NCBI RefSeq assembly: GCF_004116385.1
Contig: NZ_PEIB01000001.1
Coordinates: 1 to 64,000, forward strand
Length of the DNA: 64,000 nucleotides
Source: Veronia nyctiphanis
GTDB taxonomy: Bacteria > Pseudomonadota > Gammaproteobacteria > Enterobacterales > Vibrionaceae
Direction of reading: 5' to 3'
Position numbers and translations under genes: made by a program. The notes beneath the pieces are model-generated. The model ran no database searches and was not told the DNA's origin. It saw only the letters and a program-made list of their open reading frames with translations. Positions 29,643 to 39,963 of this stretch are shown in pieces; within the stretch, counting starts at the first letter, position 1, and the number at the start of each line of letters is the position of its first letter.

Positions 29643-29864
29643 AGTCTCTCCTTGTGAGCATCTTGTTTTATTTTTCTCTGGTTTGTGTTTCTTGACTAGT
29701 ATAATGCCCTCACTATGACGAGGCGTTTTGCGCAGAGCCATGTCGACCACCACGTTTTGAGAGGCTTTTCATTTTACCGTGATAACTTTTGCTGTTTGTT
29801 GAAGGTAACGCAGAGTCAAACGGGATTTAGTCGACAAAAACGGACAATAAATTTTAAATACTCC

Positions 29865-29892
29865 CTTGAAAGGGCGAAATGTGTCCCCATTT
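29865..29892 (+). promoter_or_regulatory. Sigma-32 heat-shock promoter upstream of tig-clpP-clpX
   Basis: CTTGAAA (29865-29871), 13 bases, then CCCCATTT (29885-29892): a full match to the RpoH consensus CTTGAAA-N(11-16)-CCCCATNT. It would heat-induce tig and, by read-through, clpP and clpX. Confidence 0.85.
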
Positions 29893-29923
29893 CACAGAAA
29901 CATTGCGATAGCGCTGGCCTGTC

Positions 29924-29952
29924 TCGACTCGGTCGAATGGTGCCGCTATAAT
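29924..29952 (+). promoter_or_regulatory. Sigma-70-like promoter of tig
   Basis: A perfect -10 box TATAAT (29947-29952) lies 17 bases after TCGACT (29924-29929), which matches four of six -35 positions. It is probably the vegetative promoter for trigger factor. Confidence 0.6.
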
Positions 29953-30135
29953 GGCGCGTCTTAATTTTTGGCTCCCGGTTTGGGAGCAAACTGATACCAG
30001 CAGAAAACGCGCTGCGTATCCCTATTCACAGGCGTCATTGCATGGTTACATGCTGTGACACGAAAGGATGCTAACGGCCCTGAGCTTGGTAGCATCACTC
30101 AGATACCCTGAGTAAGTTTTGAGGTTTAATTAAAA

Positions 30136-31437
30136 ATGCAAGTTACCGTTGAAACCACAGAAGGCCTAGAGCGCCACCTGACCATCACTGTTCCGGCTTC
30201 TAACATCGAAGACGCTGTAACCGCTGAATTGCGCAACATTGCTAAAAATCGTCGTTTCGATGGTTTCCGTAAAGGCAAAGTGCCTTTGAAAATGGTTTCT
30301 CGCATGTACGGCAAAGCGGTACGTATGGACGTGATGGGTGAAGTGATGCAACGCCACTTCATCGAAGCGATCATCAAAGAGAAAATCAACCCAGCAGGCG
30401 CACCAACTTTCGCGCCAGTTGACAATGAAGAAGGCAAAGACTTGGTCTTCAAAGCGTCCTTCGAAGTTTACCCAGAAATCGAACTGAAAGGCCTGGAGAG
30501 CATCGAAGTTGCTAAGCCAAAAGCGGAAGTGAAAGACGAAGACGTTGCAGAGATGATCGACACACTGCGTAAGCAACAAGCAGAGTGGTCAGAAGTTGAT
30601 GCAGCTGCTGAAGCGAACAGCCGTGTAACTATGGACTTTGTTGGTTCTATCGACGGCGAAGAGTTCGAAGGCGGTAAAGCTGATGGCTTCGCACTGGAAA
30701 TGGGCCAAGGTCGTATGATCCCTGGTTTCGAAGACGGTCTAGCTGGTAAGAAAGCGGGCGACGAGTTCTCAATCGAAGTTAACTTCCCAGAGGATTACCA
30801 CGCTGAAAACCTGAAAGGTAAAGCAGCGAAGTTTGAAATCAAACTGCACAAAGTTGAAGCGCAGGCACTGCCAGAACTGACTGAAGAGTTCGTTCAGCGT
30901 TTCGGTGTGGCTGACGGTTCTGTTGACGGCCTGAAAGCAGAAGTTCGCAAAAACATGGACCGTGAACTGAAGCAAGCGGTTAAGAACAACATTAAAGAGC
31001 AAGTGCTGAATGGTCTGGTAGAGCAAAACGATATCGACGTTCCAGCTGCTCTGATTGACCAAGAAGTGAATGTTCTGCGTCAACAAGCTGTTCAACGTTT
31101 CGGCGGCAACGCTGATAACGCGCCAGAGCTGCCAGCTGAGCTGTTCCAAGAGCAAGCTAAGCGTCGTGTAGTTGTTGGCCTGCTGCTGGGTGAAGTGATC
31201 AAGTCTGAAGAGCTGAAAGCTGACGACGAGCGTGTTAAAGCACTGATCACTGAAATGGCATCTGCTTACGAAGATCCAACAGAAGTTGTTTCTTATTACG
31301 AGAAAGACGAAAAACTCATGGACAACATGCGCAACGTTGCTCTTGAAGAGCAAGCGATTGACGCGCTTCTGGGCAAAGCGAAAGTATCAGAAAAAGAGCA
31401 AGCATTTTCCGAGCTGATGAACCCAGCTCAAGCTTAA
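30136..31437 (+). CDS. tig: Trigger factor (ribosome-associated chaperone and prolyl isomerase)
   Basis: Binds nascent chains at the ribosomal exit tunnel. The 433-residue protein has the N-terminal ribosome-binding domain with the GFRKGKVP signature near residue 44, an FKBP-type isomerase domain at about 155-240 ([28 protein letters not shown]), and the C-terminal helical chaperone domain. Codon use is strongly biased, as for an abundant protein. Heads tig-clpP-clpX-lon. Confidence 0.97.
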   Translation: MQVTVETTEGLERHLTITVPASNIEDAVTAELRNIAKNRRFDGFRKGKVPLKMVSRMYGKAVRMDVMGEVMQRHFIEAIIKEKINPAGAPTFAPVDNEEGKDLVFKASFEVYPEIELKGLESIEVAKPKAEVKDEDVAEMIDTLRKQQAEWSEVDAAAEANSRVTMDFVGSIDGEEFEGGKADGFALEMGQGRMIPGFEDGLAGKKAGDEFSIEVNFPEDYHAENLKGKAAKFEIKLHKVEAQALPELTEEFVQRFGVADGSVDGLKAEVRKNMDRELKQAVKNNIKEQVLNGLVEQNDIDVPAALIDQEVNVLRQQAVQRFGGNADNAPELPAELFQEQAKRRVVVGLLLGEVIKSEELKADDERVKALITEMASAYEDPTEVVSYYEKDEKLMDNMRNVALEEQAIDALLGKAKVSEKEQAFSELMNPAQA

Positions 31438-31489
31438 GTGCTAGAATTGTAGAGTGGACATTTGACTTAGAATTCACTCTTCTGATAAC

Positions 31490-31531
31490 AATGGTCCGTA
31501 TGAAGTTTTTCATTCGGGCCATTTATTTTTA
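31490..31531 (+). terminator. Terminator between tig and clpP
   Basis: AATGGTCCG/CGGGCCATT (one wobble) with an internal ATGAA/TTCAT extension, then TTATTTTT. It ends part of the tig transcript 14 bases before clpP, so clpP expression must depend on read-through or an internal promoter. Confidence 0.75.
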
Positions 31532-31544
31532 GGGACTTAATATT

Positions 31545-32168
31545 ATGAGCTATCAAGAAAAAAACGGTATGCCTTCAATCATGGATGCATTGGTGCCCAT
31601 GGTCGTGGAACAAACATCCCGCGGTGAACGTTCTTACGATATCTACTCCCGTTTGCTCAAAGAGCGGGTGATTTTCCTGACGGGTCAGGTTGAAGATCAT
31701 ATGGCCAACTTAGTGGTTGCTCAGTTGTTGTTCCTGGAATCTGAAAATCCCGATAAGGATATTTTCCTGTACATCAACTCGCCAGGCGGCTCTGTAACAG
31801 CAGGTATGTCTATTTACGATACCATGCAGTACATTAAACCTGATGTAAGTACGGTGTGTATGGGGCAGGCGTGCTCGATGGGCGCATTCTTGCTAGCTGG
31901 TGGTGCGAAAGGCAAGCGTTTTTGTCTGCCTAACTCGCGTGTGATGATTCACCAGCCTCTGGGCGGTTTCCAAGGCCAGGCATCTGACATTCAGATCCAT
32001 GCTCAGGAAATTTTGACCATCAAAGAAAAACTGAACAAATTGCTGGCAGAACACACTGGTCAGCCACTGGAAATAATCGAACGTGATACAGATCGCGACA
32101 ACTTTATGTCTTCGCAGGATGCGATGGATTATGGTCTTGTCGATGATGTGCTCAATAAGCGTTCATAA
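31545..32168 (+). CDS. clpP: ATP-dependent Clp protease proteolytic subunit ClpP
   Basis: Serine peptidase forming the tetradecameric chamber of ClpXP/ClpAP. The 207-residue product has [13 protein letters not shown], the nucleophile serine in [11 protein letters not shown] near residue 111, the histidine in [10 protein letters not shown], and DRDNFMS near the catalytic aspartate. An N-terminal propeptide is probably removed autocatalytically. AGGGACTTA precedes the ATG. Confidence 0.97.
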   Translation: MSYQEKNGMPSIMDALVPMVVEQTSRGERSYDIYSRLLKERVIFLTGQVEDHMANLVVAQLLFLESENPDKDIFLYINSPGGSVTAGMSIYDTMQYIKPDVSTVCMGQACSMGAFLLAGGAKGKRFCLPNSRVMIHQPLGGFQGQASDIQIHAQEILTIKEKLNKLLAEHTGQPLEIIERDTDRDNFMSSQDAMDYGLVDDVLNKRS

Positions 32169-32306
32169 GTAATCCAGTCAGAAGTTTAGCGCGTTTACCT
32201 ACACTGGTTCCAATAATTGAGCTCATCACATCTCGGAAATTTACCCCGAAGTGTTATAGACTCAAAACATGGCAATAACGGGTAAACGCCACAAAGAGGA
32301 TAGCTA

Positions 32307-33587
32307 ATGACAGATAAGCGTAAAGATGGTGGCAGCGGTAAATTGCTCTACTGCTCCTTCTGCGGCAAAAGCCAGCATGAAGTACGCAAATTAATTGCCG
32401 GACCTTCTGTTTATATCTGCGATGAATGTGTTGATTTGTGCAACGACATTATCCGCGAAGAGATAAAAGAAGTGATGCCGAAGCGTGATAGCAATCAGCT
32501 TCCTACTCCACATGAAATCCGTGCTCACCTTGATGATTATGTAATTGGTCAGTCGCAGGCGAAAAAAGTACTGTCTGTTGCGGTATATAACCACTACAAA
32601 CGCTTGAGCAATGGCGACACCAATAAAGAAGGTGTTGAGCTTGGCAAGAGTAACATCTTGCTGATAGGCCCTACAGGTAGCGGTAAAACGTTGCTTGCAG
32701 AGACACTTGCAAGGTTCCTTGATGTTCCATTCACTATGGCTGACGCAACAACGCTGACCGAAGCGGGTTACGTTGGTGAAGATGTTGAGAACATAATCCA
32801 GAAGCTCCTACAAAAGTGCGACTACGATGTAGCAAAAGCCGAGCGTGGTATTGTCTACATTGATGAAATCGATAAGATTTCACGCAAGTCTGATAACCCG
32901 TCAATCACCCGCGATGTGTCAGGTGAAGGGGTTCAGCAAGCGCTGTTGAAGCTAGTTGAAGGAACGATTGCTTCGGTTCCACCTCAGGGTGGGCGTAAGC
33001 ATCCACAGCAGGAATTCCTGCAGGTAGACACGTCGAAGATCTTATTCGTCTGTGGTGGTGCATTCGCAGGTCTCGACAAAGTCGTTGACCAGCGCGTCTC
33101 TAAAGGTTCTGGTATTGGCTTTGGCGCTGAAGTGCGTTCTCAGGAAGAAGAGGCGTCACTCAGTGATCTGTTCAGTCAGGTTGAGCCAGAAGATTTGGTC
33201 AAGTATGGTTTGATCCCAGAGTTCATTGGTCGTTTGCCAGTGACAGCAACGCTGGGTGAACTTGATGAAGCTGCATTAGTGCAGATTCTCAAAGAACCTA
33301 AAAATGCACTGACCAAGCAGTATGCTGCGCTACTCGACATCGACGGTGTTGAACTTGAATTCCGCGACGATGCGCTGACTGCTATTGCACACAAAGCGAT
33401 GGAGAGAAAGACCGGTGCACGTGGACTCCGTTCAATCGTTGAGGCAGTCTTACTTGAAACCATGTACGACTTGCCGTCGTCGAAAGACGTCAGCAAAGTG
33501 GTTATCGACGAGTCAGTAATCAAAGGTGAATCTGATCCCCTGTTGATTTACGAAGCAAACGACAATCAAGCTGCAGGTGCTGAGTAA
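32307..33587 (+). CDS. clpX: ATP-dependent Clp protease ATP-binding subunit ClpX
   Basis: AAA+ unfoldase feeding substrates to ClpP. The 426-residue protein has an N-terminal zinc domain (CSFCGKS then CDECVDLC), Walker A GPTGSGKT near 120, the pore loop GYVGEDV, Walker [10 protein letters not shown], and the ClpP-docking loop [10 protein letters not shown] near residue 270. It lies 138 bases after clpP; a terminator follows. Confidence 0.97.
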   Translation: MTDKRKDGGSGKLLYCSFCGKSQHEVRKLIAGPSVYICDECVDLCNDIIREEIKEVMPKRDSNQLPTPHEIRAHLDDYVIGQSQAKKVLSVAVYNHYKRLSNGDTNKEGVELGKSNILLIGPTGSGKTLLAETLARFLDVPFTMADATTLTEAGYVGEDVENIIQKLLQKCDYDVAKAERGIVYIDEIDKISRKSDNPSITRDVSGEGVQQALLKLVEGTIASVPPQGGRKHPQQEFLQVDTSKILFVCGGAFAGLDKVVDQRVSKGSGIGFGAEVRSQEEEASLSDLFSQVEPEDLVKYGLIPEFIGRLPVTATLGELDEAALVQILKEPKNALTKQYAALLDIDGVELEFRDDALTAIAHKAMERKTGARGLRSIVEAVLLETMYDLPSSKDVSKVVIDESVIKGESDPLLIYEANDNQAAGAE

Positions 33588-33637
33588 CCATACGCAAGCT
33601 AAGCCCTTTACCTTCGCATGAGGTATCAGGATAGTAG

Positions 33638-33661
33638 AAAGGAGGCGAAAGCTCCTTTTTT
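33638..33661 (+). terminator. Rho-independent terminator after clpX
   Basis: AAAGGAG and CTCCTTT form a stem around GCGAAAG with T6 at the end, about 50 bases past the clpX stop. Confidence 0.85.
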
Positions 33662-33694
33662 GTCAAATAACGGCCACTATAGTGTCACTTTGGC

Positions 33695-33722
33695 ATTGAA
33701 TACGGCTTATCCGACCCCATAT
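33695..33722 (+). promoter_or_regulatory. Sigma-32 heat-shock promoter of lon
   Basis: ATTGAA (33695-33700), 14 bases, then CCCCATAT (33715-33722): a full -10 match and a one-mismatch -35 match to the RpoH consensus. It lies about 36 bases before the lon start and just after the clpX terminator, so lon has its own heat-shock promoter. Confidence 0.8.
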
Positions 33723-33757
33723 ACTCAATAATTACGAAAAGCGGAAGAGAGATAAGT

Positions 33758-36130
33758 ATGAACTTGGAGCGTTCCGAGAGCATTGAGATTCCGGTCCTGC
33801 CACTGCGCGATGTGGTAGTGTACCCTCATATGGTAATTCCTCTGTTTGTTGGCAGGGAAAAATCAATCCGTTGTCTTGAAGCAGCCATGGACGACGATAA
33901 ACAAATTCTGTTAGTTGCTCAAAAAGACTCAGCAACTGACGAGCCTACTGTCTCTGACCTCTACGAAGTGGGCACAGTAGCAACCATTCTTCAATTACTG
34001 AAACTGCCAGACGGTACGGTGAAAGTGCTGGTGGAAGGCCTTCAGCGCGCAGAAATCAAAAAATTCTCTGATAACGACTTTTTCGTTGCCGATGCTCAGT
34101 ACCTCGCAACGCCAGAAATGGATGAGCGTGAGCAGGAAGTTTTAGTTCGTACTGCGATCAGTCAGTTTGAAGGCTTTATAAAGCTGAATAAAAAGATCCC
34201 GCCAGAAGTACTGACATCAATGAATGGTATCGATGAGGCCGCACGCCTTGCTGATACCATTGCTGCTCATATGCCATTGAAACTTCAGGATAAGCAACAA
34301 GTACTCGAAATCTTTGACGTTGCTGATCGTCTCGAATTCCTGATGACAATGATGGAGTCAGAGATTGACTTGCTGCAAGTTGAAAAGCGTATTCGCAGCC
34401 GTGTCAAAAAGCAGATGGAAAAGAGCCAGCGCGAGTATTACCTAAACGAGCAGATGAAAGCTATCCAGAAAGAACTTGGAGAGCTGGATGATGCGCCTGA
34501 TGAGTTTGAAACGCTTCAAAAGAAAATCGACGAGGCGAAAATGCCTCAGGAAGCCAGAGAAAAGACTGAGCAAGAGCTACAAAAGCTGAAAATGATGTCG
34601 CCAATGTCAGCCGAAGCAACGGTTGTGCGCAGCTACATCGATTGGATGGTCAGTGTTCCTTGGGCGAAACGCTCTAAAGTGAAAAAAGATTTGGCAAAAG
34701 CGGAAGAAATCCTCAATGCCGATCACTATGGCCTAGAACGTGTTAAAGAACGCATTGTAGAGTACTTAGCGGTGCAAAACCGTGTAAACAAGCTTAAGGG
34801 TCCAATCCTGTGCCTTGTTGGTCCTCCAGGTGTGGGTAAGACCTCACTGGGGCAATCTATCGCCCGTGCCACTGGTCGTAAGTATACGCGTATGGCGTTG
34901 GGTGGCGTGCGTGACGAAGCGGAGATTCGTGGTCACCGTCGTACTTACATTGGCTCTCTGCCGGGTAAACTTATCCAGAAAATGGCGAAAGTTGGCGTTA
35001 AGAACCCACTTTTCCTTTTAGATGAAATCGACAAGATGTCCTCTGACATGCGCGGTGACCCGTCGTCAGCATTGCTTGAGGTTCTTGACCCAGAACAGAA
35101 CAATGCGTTTAACGACCACTATCTGGAGGTCGATTACGACCTGTCTGATGTCATGTTCGTTGCTACGTCAAACTCAATGGACATTCCTGGGCCTCTGCTT
35201 GACCGTATGGAAGTGATTCGTCTGTCGGGTTATACCGAAGATGAAAAACTCAACATTTCGAAGCAGCACCTTGTTGAGAAGCAAATTAAGCGAAATGGCC
35301 TAAAGCCTGCTGAAGTGATGATTGAAGACTCTGCAATCATTGGCATTATTCGTTACTACACGCGAGAAGCGGGTGTGCGTAGTCTTGAACGCGAAATCTC
35401 AAAACTTTGCCGTAAAGCAGTGAAAGAGATTCTGCTTGATAAAGATATCAAGACATTGACCATCACCGGCGACAACCTGAAAAATTACCTCGGTGTCCAG
35501 CGTTACGACTACGGTAAAGCCGATGAGGAAAACCGTATCGGTCTTGTAACGGGTCTTGCGTGGACGCAGGTAGGCGGCGATTTGCTGACGATTGAAACCG
35601 AGTCTGTACCTGGTAAAGGTAAGTTGACGCAAACAGGCTCTCTTGGTGATGTCATGCAGGAGTCTATTCAGGCTGCAATGACAGTGGTACGTAGCCGTGC
35701 TGACAAGCTAGGTATTGCCAGTGATTTCTACGAGAAGCGTGATATTCACGTTCACGTCCCTGAAGGCGCCACACCAAAAGATGGTCCAAGCGCAGGTATT
35801 GCAATGTGTACCGCATTGGTGTCGTCTTTGACCGGCAACCCGGTGAAAGCGGAAGTGGCCATGACAGGCGAAATCACTTTACGCGGTGAAGTTTTACCCA
35901 TTGGTGGATTGAAAGAGAAACTGCTAGCTGCACACCGTGGTGGAATTAAAACCGTTGTGATCCCGAAAGAGAACGAGCGTGATCTGGAAGAGATTCCTGA
36001 CAACGTAAAAGCAGATTTATCAATTCATCCAGTACGTTGGATTGATGATGTACTGACCCTTGCATTGCAGAATAATCCGCTGGGAATAGAGCTTGTCACC
36101 CCCCGAAATAGTGACGCGCAGCAAAATTAA
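33758..36130 (+). CDS. lon: ATP-dependent protease Lon
   Basis: Homohexameric AAA+ serine protease degrading damaged and regulatory proteins. The 790-residue protein has an N-terminal substrate-binding domain ([22 protein letters not shown]), a central coiled coil, Walker [12 protein letters not shown] near 360, Walker [11 protein letters not shown], and the C-terminal peptidase with the catalytic Ser/Lys dyad in PKDGPSAG (near 680) and [14 protein letters not shown] (near 722). Length matches the family. Confidence 0.97.
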   Translation: MNLERSESIEIPVLPLRDVVVYPHMVIPLFVGREKSIRCLEAAMDDDKQILLVAQKDSATDEPTVSDLYEVGTVATILQLLKLPDGTVKVLVEGLQRAEIKKFSDNDFFVADAQYLATPEMDEREQEVLVRTAISQFEGFIKLNKKIPPEVLTSMNGIDEAARLADTIAAHMPLKLQDKQQVLEIFDVADRLEFLMTMMESEIDLLQVEKRIRSRVKKQMEKSQREYYLNEQMKAIQKELGELDDAPDEFETLQKKIDEAKMPQEAREKTEQELQKLKMMSPMSAEATVVRSYIDWMVSVPWAKRSKVKKDLAKAEEILNADHYGLERVKERIVEYLAVQNRVNKLKGPILCLVGPPGVGKTSLGQSIARATGRKYTRMALGGVRDEAEIRGHRRTYIGSLPGKLIQKMAKVGVKNPLFLLDEIDKMSSDMRGDPSSALLEVLDPEQNNAFNDHYLEVDYDLSDVMFVATSNSMDIPGPLLDRMEVIRLSGYTEDEKLNISKQHLVEKQIKRNGLKPAEVMIEDSAIIGIIRYYTREAGVRSLEREISKLCRKAVKEILLDKDIKTLTITGDNLKNYLGVQRYDYGKADEENRIGLVTGLAWTQVGGDLLTIETESVPGKGKLTQTGSLGDVMQESIQAAMTVVRSRADKLGIASDFYEKRDIHVHVPEGATPKDGPSAGIAMCTALVSSLTGNPVKAEVAMTGEITLRGEVLPIGGLKEKLLAAHRGGIKTVVIPKENERDLEEIPDNVKADLSIHPVRWIDDVLTLALQNNPLGIELVTPRNSDAQQN

Positions 36131-36141
36131 GCAACGAAAAG

Positions 36142-36176
36142 AGCTGACAGTCGGCAAAAGGCTTGTCAGCTTTTTT
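36142..36176 (+). terminator. Rho-independent terminator after lon
   Basis: The stem AGCTGACA/TGTCAGCT, with additional inner pairing, is followed by TTTTTTG, a few bases past the lon stop. Confidence 0.85.
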
Positions 36177-36331
36177 GTTGAGGGCTAACTTAAATTTGAG
36201 CGCTGCATGCCTTATTAACTCTGATGCAGCAGCGTCAAGTAGAAACAAGGTTTAACAATAATGGACGATGAGAGTCGTCTTTATACCGCAAAAAATGGGA
36301 TTTGCGGATTTGCTTCATAAGGGGATTTAAC

Positions 36332-36604
36332 GTGAATAAGTCGCAGCTAGTAGAAAAAATCGCAGAAAATGCTGACCTGTCAAAAGCGTCAGCGGGTCGT
36401 GCATTGGATGCACTGATCGAAGCTATTTCTGATTCGCTCAAAGACGGCGATCAGGTAGCTCTGGTTGGTTTCGGTACGTTCTCTGTTCGTGAGCGCTCAG
36501 CGCGTACAGGCCGCAACCCACAAACAGGTTCAGAAATCAACATTCCAGCCGCTAAAGTGCCTGGCTTTAAGGCAGGTAAAGCGCTCAAAGACGCAGTAAA
36601 CTAA
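36332..36604 (+). CDS. hupB: DNA-binding protein HU-beta
   Basis: A 90-residue histone-like nucleoid protein. The GTG start at 36332 follows AAGGGG; the same N-terminus and GTG start are known for E. coli hupB. Family hallmarks are [21 protein letters not shown] (the DNA-binding arm) and the C-terminal [14 protein letters not shown]. It lies between lon and ppiD, the conserved order. Confidence 0.97.
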   Translation: MNKSQLVEKIAENADLSKASAGRALDALIEAISDSLKDGDQVALVGFGTFSVRERSARTGRNPQTGSEINIPAAKVPGFKAGKALKDAVN

Positions 36605-36691
36605 GCCGCACCTTTGTCTTTTGTCGCACCATGTTGGTTAAAGGCTTTAAACATAGCGACTTGAGCGTATAATCAGGCTCCATAAGAGTGT

Positions 36692-36718
36692 AAAGGCGCA
36701 TCTCGGATGCGCCTTTTT
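36692..36718 (+). terminator. Rho-independent terminator after hupB
   Basis: A perfect stem AAAGGCGCATC/GATGCGCCTTT with a TCG loop and T5. Confidence 0.9.
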
Positions 36719-36795
36719 AGTTGTTTAATTATGCAACAAGTTCAATACAGTATTTTGAAGAACAGTAGTTTCAAGAGTAGGAGTGACGGCAAGTT

Positions 36796-38691
36796 ATGAT
36801 GGAACGACTGCGTGAAGGCGCTAATAGCTTCGTGGTGAAGATAATCCTGGCATTGATTATCTTTTCCTTTGTATTTGCCGGTGTGGGCAACTATCTGGTA
36901 GGCGGTACCAGTACTCCCGCTGCAAAAGTCGGCGATCGTGAGATCAGTCGAAATGATTTCGAACAGGTTTATCAGAACGAGCGTGCTCGTATGCAAAATC
37001 AGGCGGGTGAGTTCTTTACCGCTTTGCTGGGCGACCCTAGCTACCTGGCGGAATTCCGTAGAAATGTTCTTGACCGCATGGTGAATGACGTTTTGTTGGA
37101 AGAGCAAGCTTCTGAACTGGGGATGCGTATCAGCGACCAACAGATCAAAGAAGCGATTCTGGCAATGCCTCAATTCCAACAAGGCGGCAGCTTCGACAAT
37201 GATATGTATAAAGCGGCACTCCGCCGTGCAGGCTTCACACCAGAGAGCTTTGCAGAATACATGCGTCGTGAGTTGGTGAGAGAGCAACTTGTTTCCGGCC
37301 TTCAGGGCAGTGAATTTGTCCTCAAGGGTGAGTTAGACAGCCAATATAAGCTTGAGAACCAGACACGTAAGGTAAGCACACTGACGCTGCCTGTTAGTGA
37401 CTTCGCAGCGAAAGCTGACGTGACTGAGCAAGAACTTCAAGATTACTATCAACAGAACGCATCACAATTTGTGCGTCCGGAGAAGTTCAAGATCGCTTAC
37501 GTTGAGGTCTCAGGCGATTCTATTGCAGACAATGCCCCAGTCACTGATGAAGAGGTTCAGGAGTACTACGAGGCTAATAAGGGGACTTACAGTACTGCTG
37601 CACAGCGTAAAGTGAGTCATATTCTTATTGAAGGCGATAGTGACGAAGCAAAACAGAAAGCTGAGGCGCTGCTTTCAGAGCTGAAATCGGGTGCAGACTT
37701 CGCGACGCTTGCAAAAGAAAACTCTGCTGACACATTCAGTGCTGAACAAGGCGGTCAACTCGATTGGTTTGAAGCTGGAGTCATGGACCCTGAGTTTGAA
37801 AAAGCGTCTTTCGCAATGTCGGAAAAAGGTCAACTGTCAGAGGTGGTTCAGTCGTCATTTGGTTATCACATCCTTAAGCTGGATGACCTGAAAGATGTTG
37901 TCACTAAACCGCTTGAGACTGTGAAAGCTGAAATTGTTGAGCAACTCAAACAGCAACATGCGGCTGAGAAATTCTATGCAATGCAAACTGCGCTATCTGA
38001 AAAAGCATTTGAGATGCCAGATAGCCTTGATGACGCCGCTGAAGCCGTTAATCAATCAGTGGTGACAACGGATTGGGTCTCTCTTGACGAGTTGTCAGGT
38101 AGCCTGTCAAACCCTTCTGTTATCCGTGTGTTGCAGAGTGAAGAAGTGAAAGATGATGGGTTGAACTCAGAAGCCATTGAGCTGGGCTCAGAGAACATCA
38201 TTGTAGTTCGTATTGAAGATACCCAGCCTGAGACTATTCTGCCGTTCGAGGATGTGTCTGAGCAGGTTAAACAGAAGCTCTCTGATGAAAAAGGTGAGAA
38301 AGCGGCGCAAGCTTTGGCTGATTCACTGGTGGCAGAGTTGTCTGAAGGGAAGTCAGATGCGTTGAACAACTCAGGCTATAGCTTCGGTGAGTCTGAAGTG
38401 CTTGAGCGTGTTTCTCAGCAGCGTGAGGTGGCTCAGTTGGCATTTACTCTTGGTAACCCAGAGGAAGGTCAAAAGCGATATGGCACCACGACGAATATCA
38501 ACGGAGATATAGTTGTTGTAGCGCTTGAAGCCGTTAACGAGCCAGAAGCGGCGCAACTCACTGCAGCTAACCCGCTGGCAACGCGTGTAGAGAGAACGTT
38601 GGCGAATACCAATATTTCGGCGACATTACAGCAGTTAAAAGATAAAACTGGCGTCACTTACCTGGTAAGTGCAGCAGAACAGACCGAGTAA
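36796..38691 (+). CDS. ppiD: Periplasmic folding chaperone PpiD (SurA-like, membrane-anchored)
   Basis: An inner-membrane-anchored chaperone at the SecYEG exit. The 631-residue protein has one N-terminal membrane span (VVKIILALIIFSFVFAGVG, about residues 14-32), a SurA-N-like helical region, a parvulin-type domain at about 268-360 (RKVSHILIEGD, FATLAKENSAD, GGQLDWF, FGYHILKLDD) and a C-terminal helical tail. A second ATG three bases downstream is an equally good start. Confidence 0.95.
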   Translation: MMERLREGANSFVVKIILALIIFSFVFAGVGNYLVGGTSTPAAKVGDREISRNDFEQVYQNERARMQNQAGEFFTALLGDPSYLAEFRRNVLDRMVNDVLLEEQASELGMRISDQQIKEAILAMPQFQQGGSFDNDMYKAALRRAGFTPESFAEYMRRELVREQLVSGLQGSEFVLKGELDSQYKLENQTRKVSTLTLPVSDFAAKADVTEQELQDYYQQNASQFVRPEKFKIAYVEVSGDSIADNAPVTDEEVQEYYEANKGTYSTAAQRKVSHILIEGDSDEAKQKAEALLSELKSGADFATLAKENSADTFSAEQGGQLDWFEAGVMDPEFEKASFAMSEKGQLSEVVQSSFGYHILKLDDLKDVVTKPLETVKAEIVEQLKQQHAAEKFYAMQTALSEKAFEMPDSLDDAAEAVNQSVVTTDWVSLDELSGSLSNPSVIRVLQSEEVKDDGLNSEAIELGSENIIVVRIEDTQPETILPFEDVSEQVKQKLSDEKGEKAAQALADSLVAELSEGKSDALNNSGYSFGESEVLERVSQQREVAQLAFTLGNPEEGQKRYGTTTNINGDIVVVALEAVNEPEAAQLTAANPLATRVERTLANTNISATLQQLKDKTGVTYLVSAAEQTE

Positions 38692-38738
38692 TCTTCTACG
38701 AGTAATATTATTTGCTGTTGTAATTGATAAGTAACTAT

Positions 38739-38772
38739 GACGGAGTCCAAAGAGGGCTCCGTCTGTTTTTTT
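38739..38772 (+). terminator. Rho-independent terminator after ppiD
   Basis: GACGGAG.../...CTCCGTC with an inner CC/GG extension and AAAG loop, followed by TGTTTTTTT. Confidence 0.85.
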
Positions 38773-38848
38773 ACTCTGCTATTTTGATGGCAAAGTTTTG
38801 ATGATTAGTCTCTTGTGTGAATTTTATACAACGCCAAGAGAGGAAAAC

Positions 38849-39133
38849 ATGAAAAATCTGGTCGCTGCAGTTTGTTTTGCAATCACTATAGTCTTGAGCC
38901 CGATTTCGGTCGCTGAAGACAGCATGCAAGTTCAAGTTGAAATGGTCAATATCAACACGGCTGATGTTGATGAGCTGGATAAAATACTGTTGGGGATAGG
39001 TGTTAAGAAAGCACAAGCGATTGTCGACTACCGCAATGAGTTCGGGCCGTTTCTATCTATTGAAGATATCACTAACGTGAAAGGAATAGGTGAAAGTACT
39101 CTGGATAAGAATCGCGATAGGATAAAGATCTAA
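38849..39133 (+). CDS. ComEA-like helix-hairpin-helix DNA-binding protein
   Basis: A 94-residue exported protein: signal peptide (MKNLVAAVCFAITIVLSPISVA) then a ComEA-type HhH domain (VNINTADVDELDKILLGIGVKKAQAIVDYR, and IEDITNVKGIGESTLDKN). ComEA-like proteins bind incoming DNA in the periplasm during natural transformation; this short form after ppiD is widespread in vibrios. ATG 38849 follows GAGAGGA; an earlier frame start would disrupt the signal peptide. Confidence 0.88.
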   Translation: MKNLVAAVCFAITIVLSPISVAEDSMQVQVEMVNINTADVDELDKILLGIGVKKAQAIVDYRNEFGPFLSIEDITNVKGIGESTLDKNRDRIKI

Positions 39134-39360
39134 CTCCCCAGAAACTCTGCTGTGTGCAGGGGAGCACGCTCTCCCCGCTTAATTACCTTCCGCAACACAT
39201 TAGCTTAACCTTCAAACAAAGATAATTCTTTTTTTCAGTGCTTTTTACTTGAGTATTGGAATGTCTGGCAACACAATGAATTAAGCATTATTTTTCGTCA
39301 TTAATTAGCGATGAGCGAGTGAAAATACTTAATCATTGCGCTTATCATTGTAAGGACGAT

Positions 39361-39963
39361 ATGACAAAGCACCCAAATACCAGCCATTTCTTTGCCTACC
39401 TTGCCCGAATGAAGCTCATTTATCGCTGGCCTCTAATGCGCAATGTCTTTGACGAAAATATCTCTGAGCATAGTCTTCAGGTAGCCTTCGTCGCTCATGC
39501 ACTGGCTTTGATAGAGAATAAAAAGTTTGATGGGAATTACAACCCTGAAAGAGTCGCATTACTGGCGATGTTTCATGACTGTAGTGAAGTTATAACAGGG
39601 GATTTACCTACGCCCATCAAATATTTTAACCCTGCAATCGCCGATGAATACAAGAAGATAGAGGAGATTGCGGAAGAGAAACTCATTTCTATGTTACCAG
39701 AAGAGTTTCAGGCAGATTACCGCAGCCTGATTGTCAGCTCAGAGCTTGATGAATCAGACTACAGGTTAGTCAAACAGGCTGACTCAATCTGCGCATACCT
39801 GAAATGTCTTGAAGAATTATCCGCGGGTAATCACGAGTTCAAACTGGCAAAAAGTCGTCTTGAGAAAACCATGGCTAAACGTCGAAGTGACGCGACCGAA
39901 TACTTCATGAATACCTTCGCGGCGAGCTTTACCCTCACCTTAGATGAGATCAGTGATGAGTAA
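39361..39963 (+). CDS. yfbR: 5'-deoxynucleotidase YfbR
   Basis: An HD-domain phosphohydrolase that dephosphorylates deoxynucleoside 5'-monophosphates. The 200-residue product shows [16 protein letters not shown] (first His), [18 protein letters not shown] (HD pair) and a late Asp in [19 protein letters not shown] 39361 has TAAGGACGAT before it. Its end overlaps the dgt start by eight bases, pairing two nucleotide-pool enzymes. Confidence 0.93.
   Translation: MTKHPNTSHFFAYLARMKLIYRWPLMRNVFDENISEHSLQVAFVAHALALIENKKFDGNYNPERVALLAMFHDCSEVITGDLPTPIKYFNPAIADEYKKIEEIAEEKLISMLPEEFQADYRSLIVSSELDESDYRLVKQADSICAYLKCLEELSAGNHEFKLAKSRLEKTMAKRRSDATEYFMNTFAASFTLTLDEISDE

Larger units (their letters stand above)
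29643..30135. other. Divergent promoter region and structured leader of tig
   Basis: A gap of about 490 bases between the AhpD-like gene and tig. It contains the sigma-32 promoter at 29865-29892, a sigma-70-like promoter at 29924-29952, and a leader with hairpins GCTCCC/GGGAGC (29971-29987) and GATGCTA/TAGCATC (about 30067-30096). The leader of roughly 175 bases is long for a housekeeping gene. Confidence 0.55.

Noticed and set aside
36660-36718. Small RNA between hupB and ppiD (TATAAT followed by a terminator)
   Set aside because: No -35 box at proper spacing, and the transcript would consist of little more than the hupB terminator hairpin.
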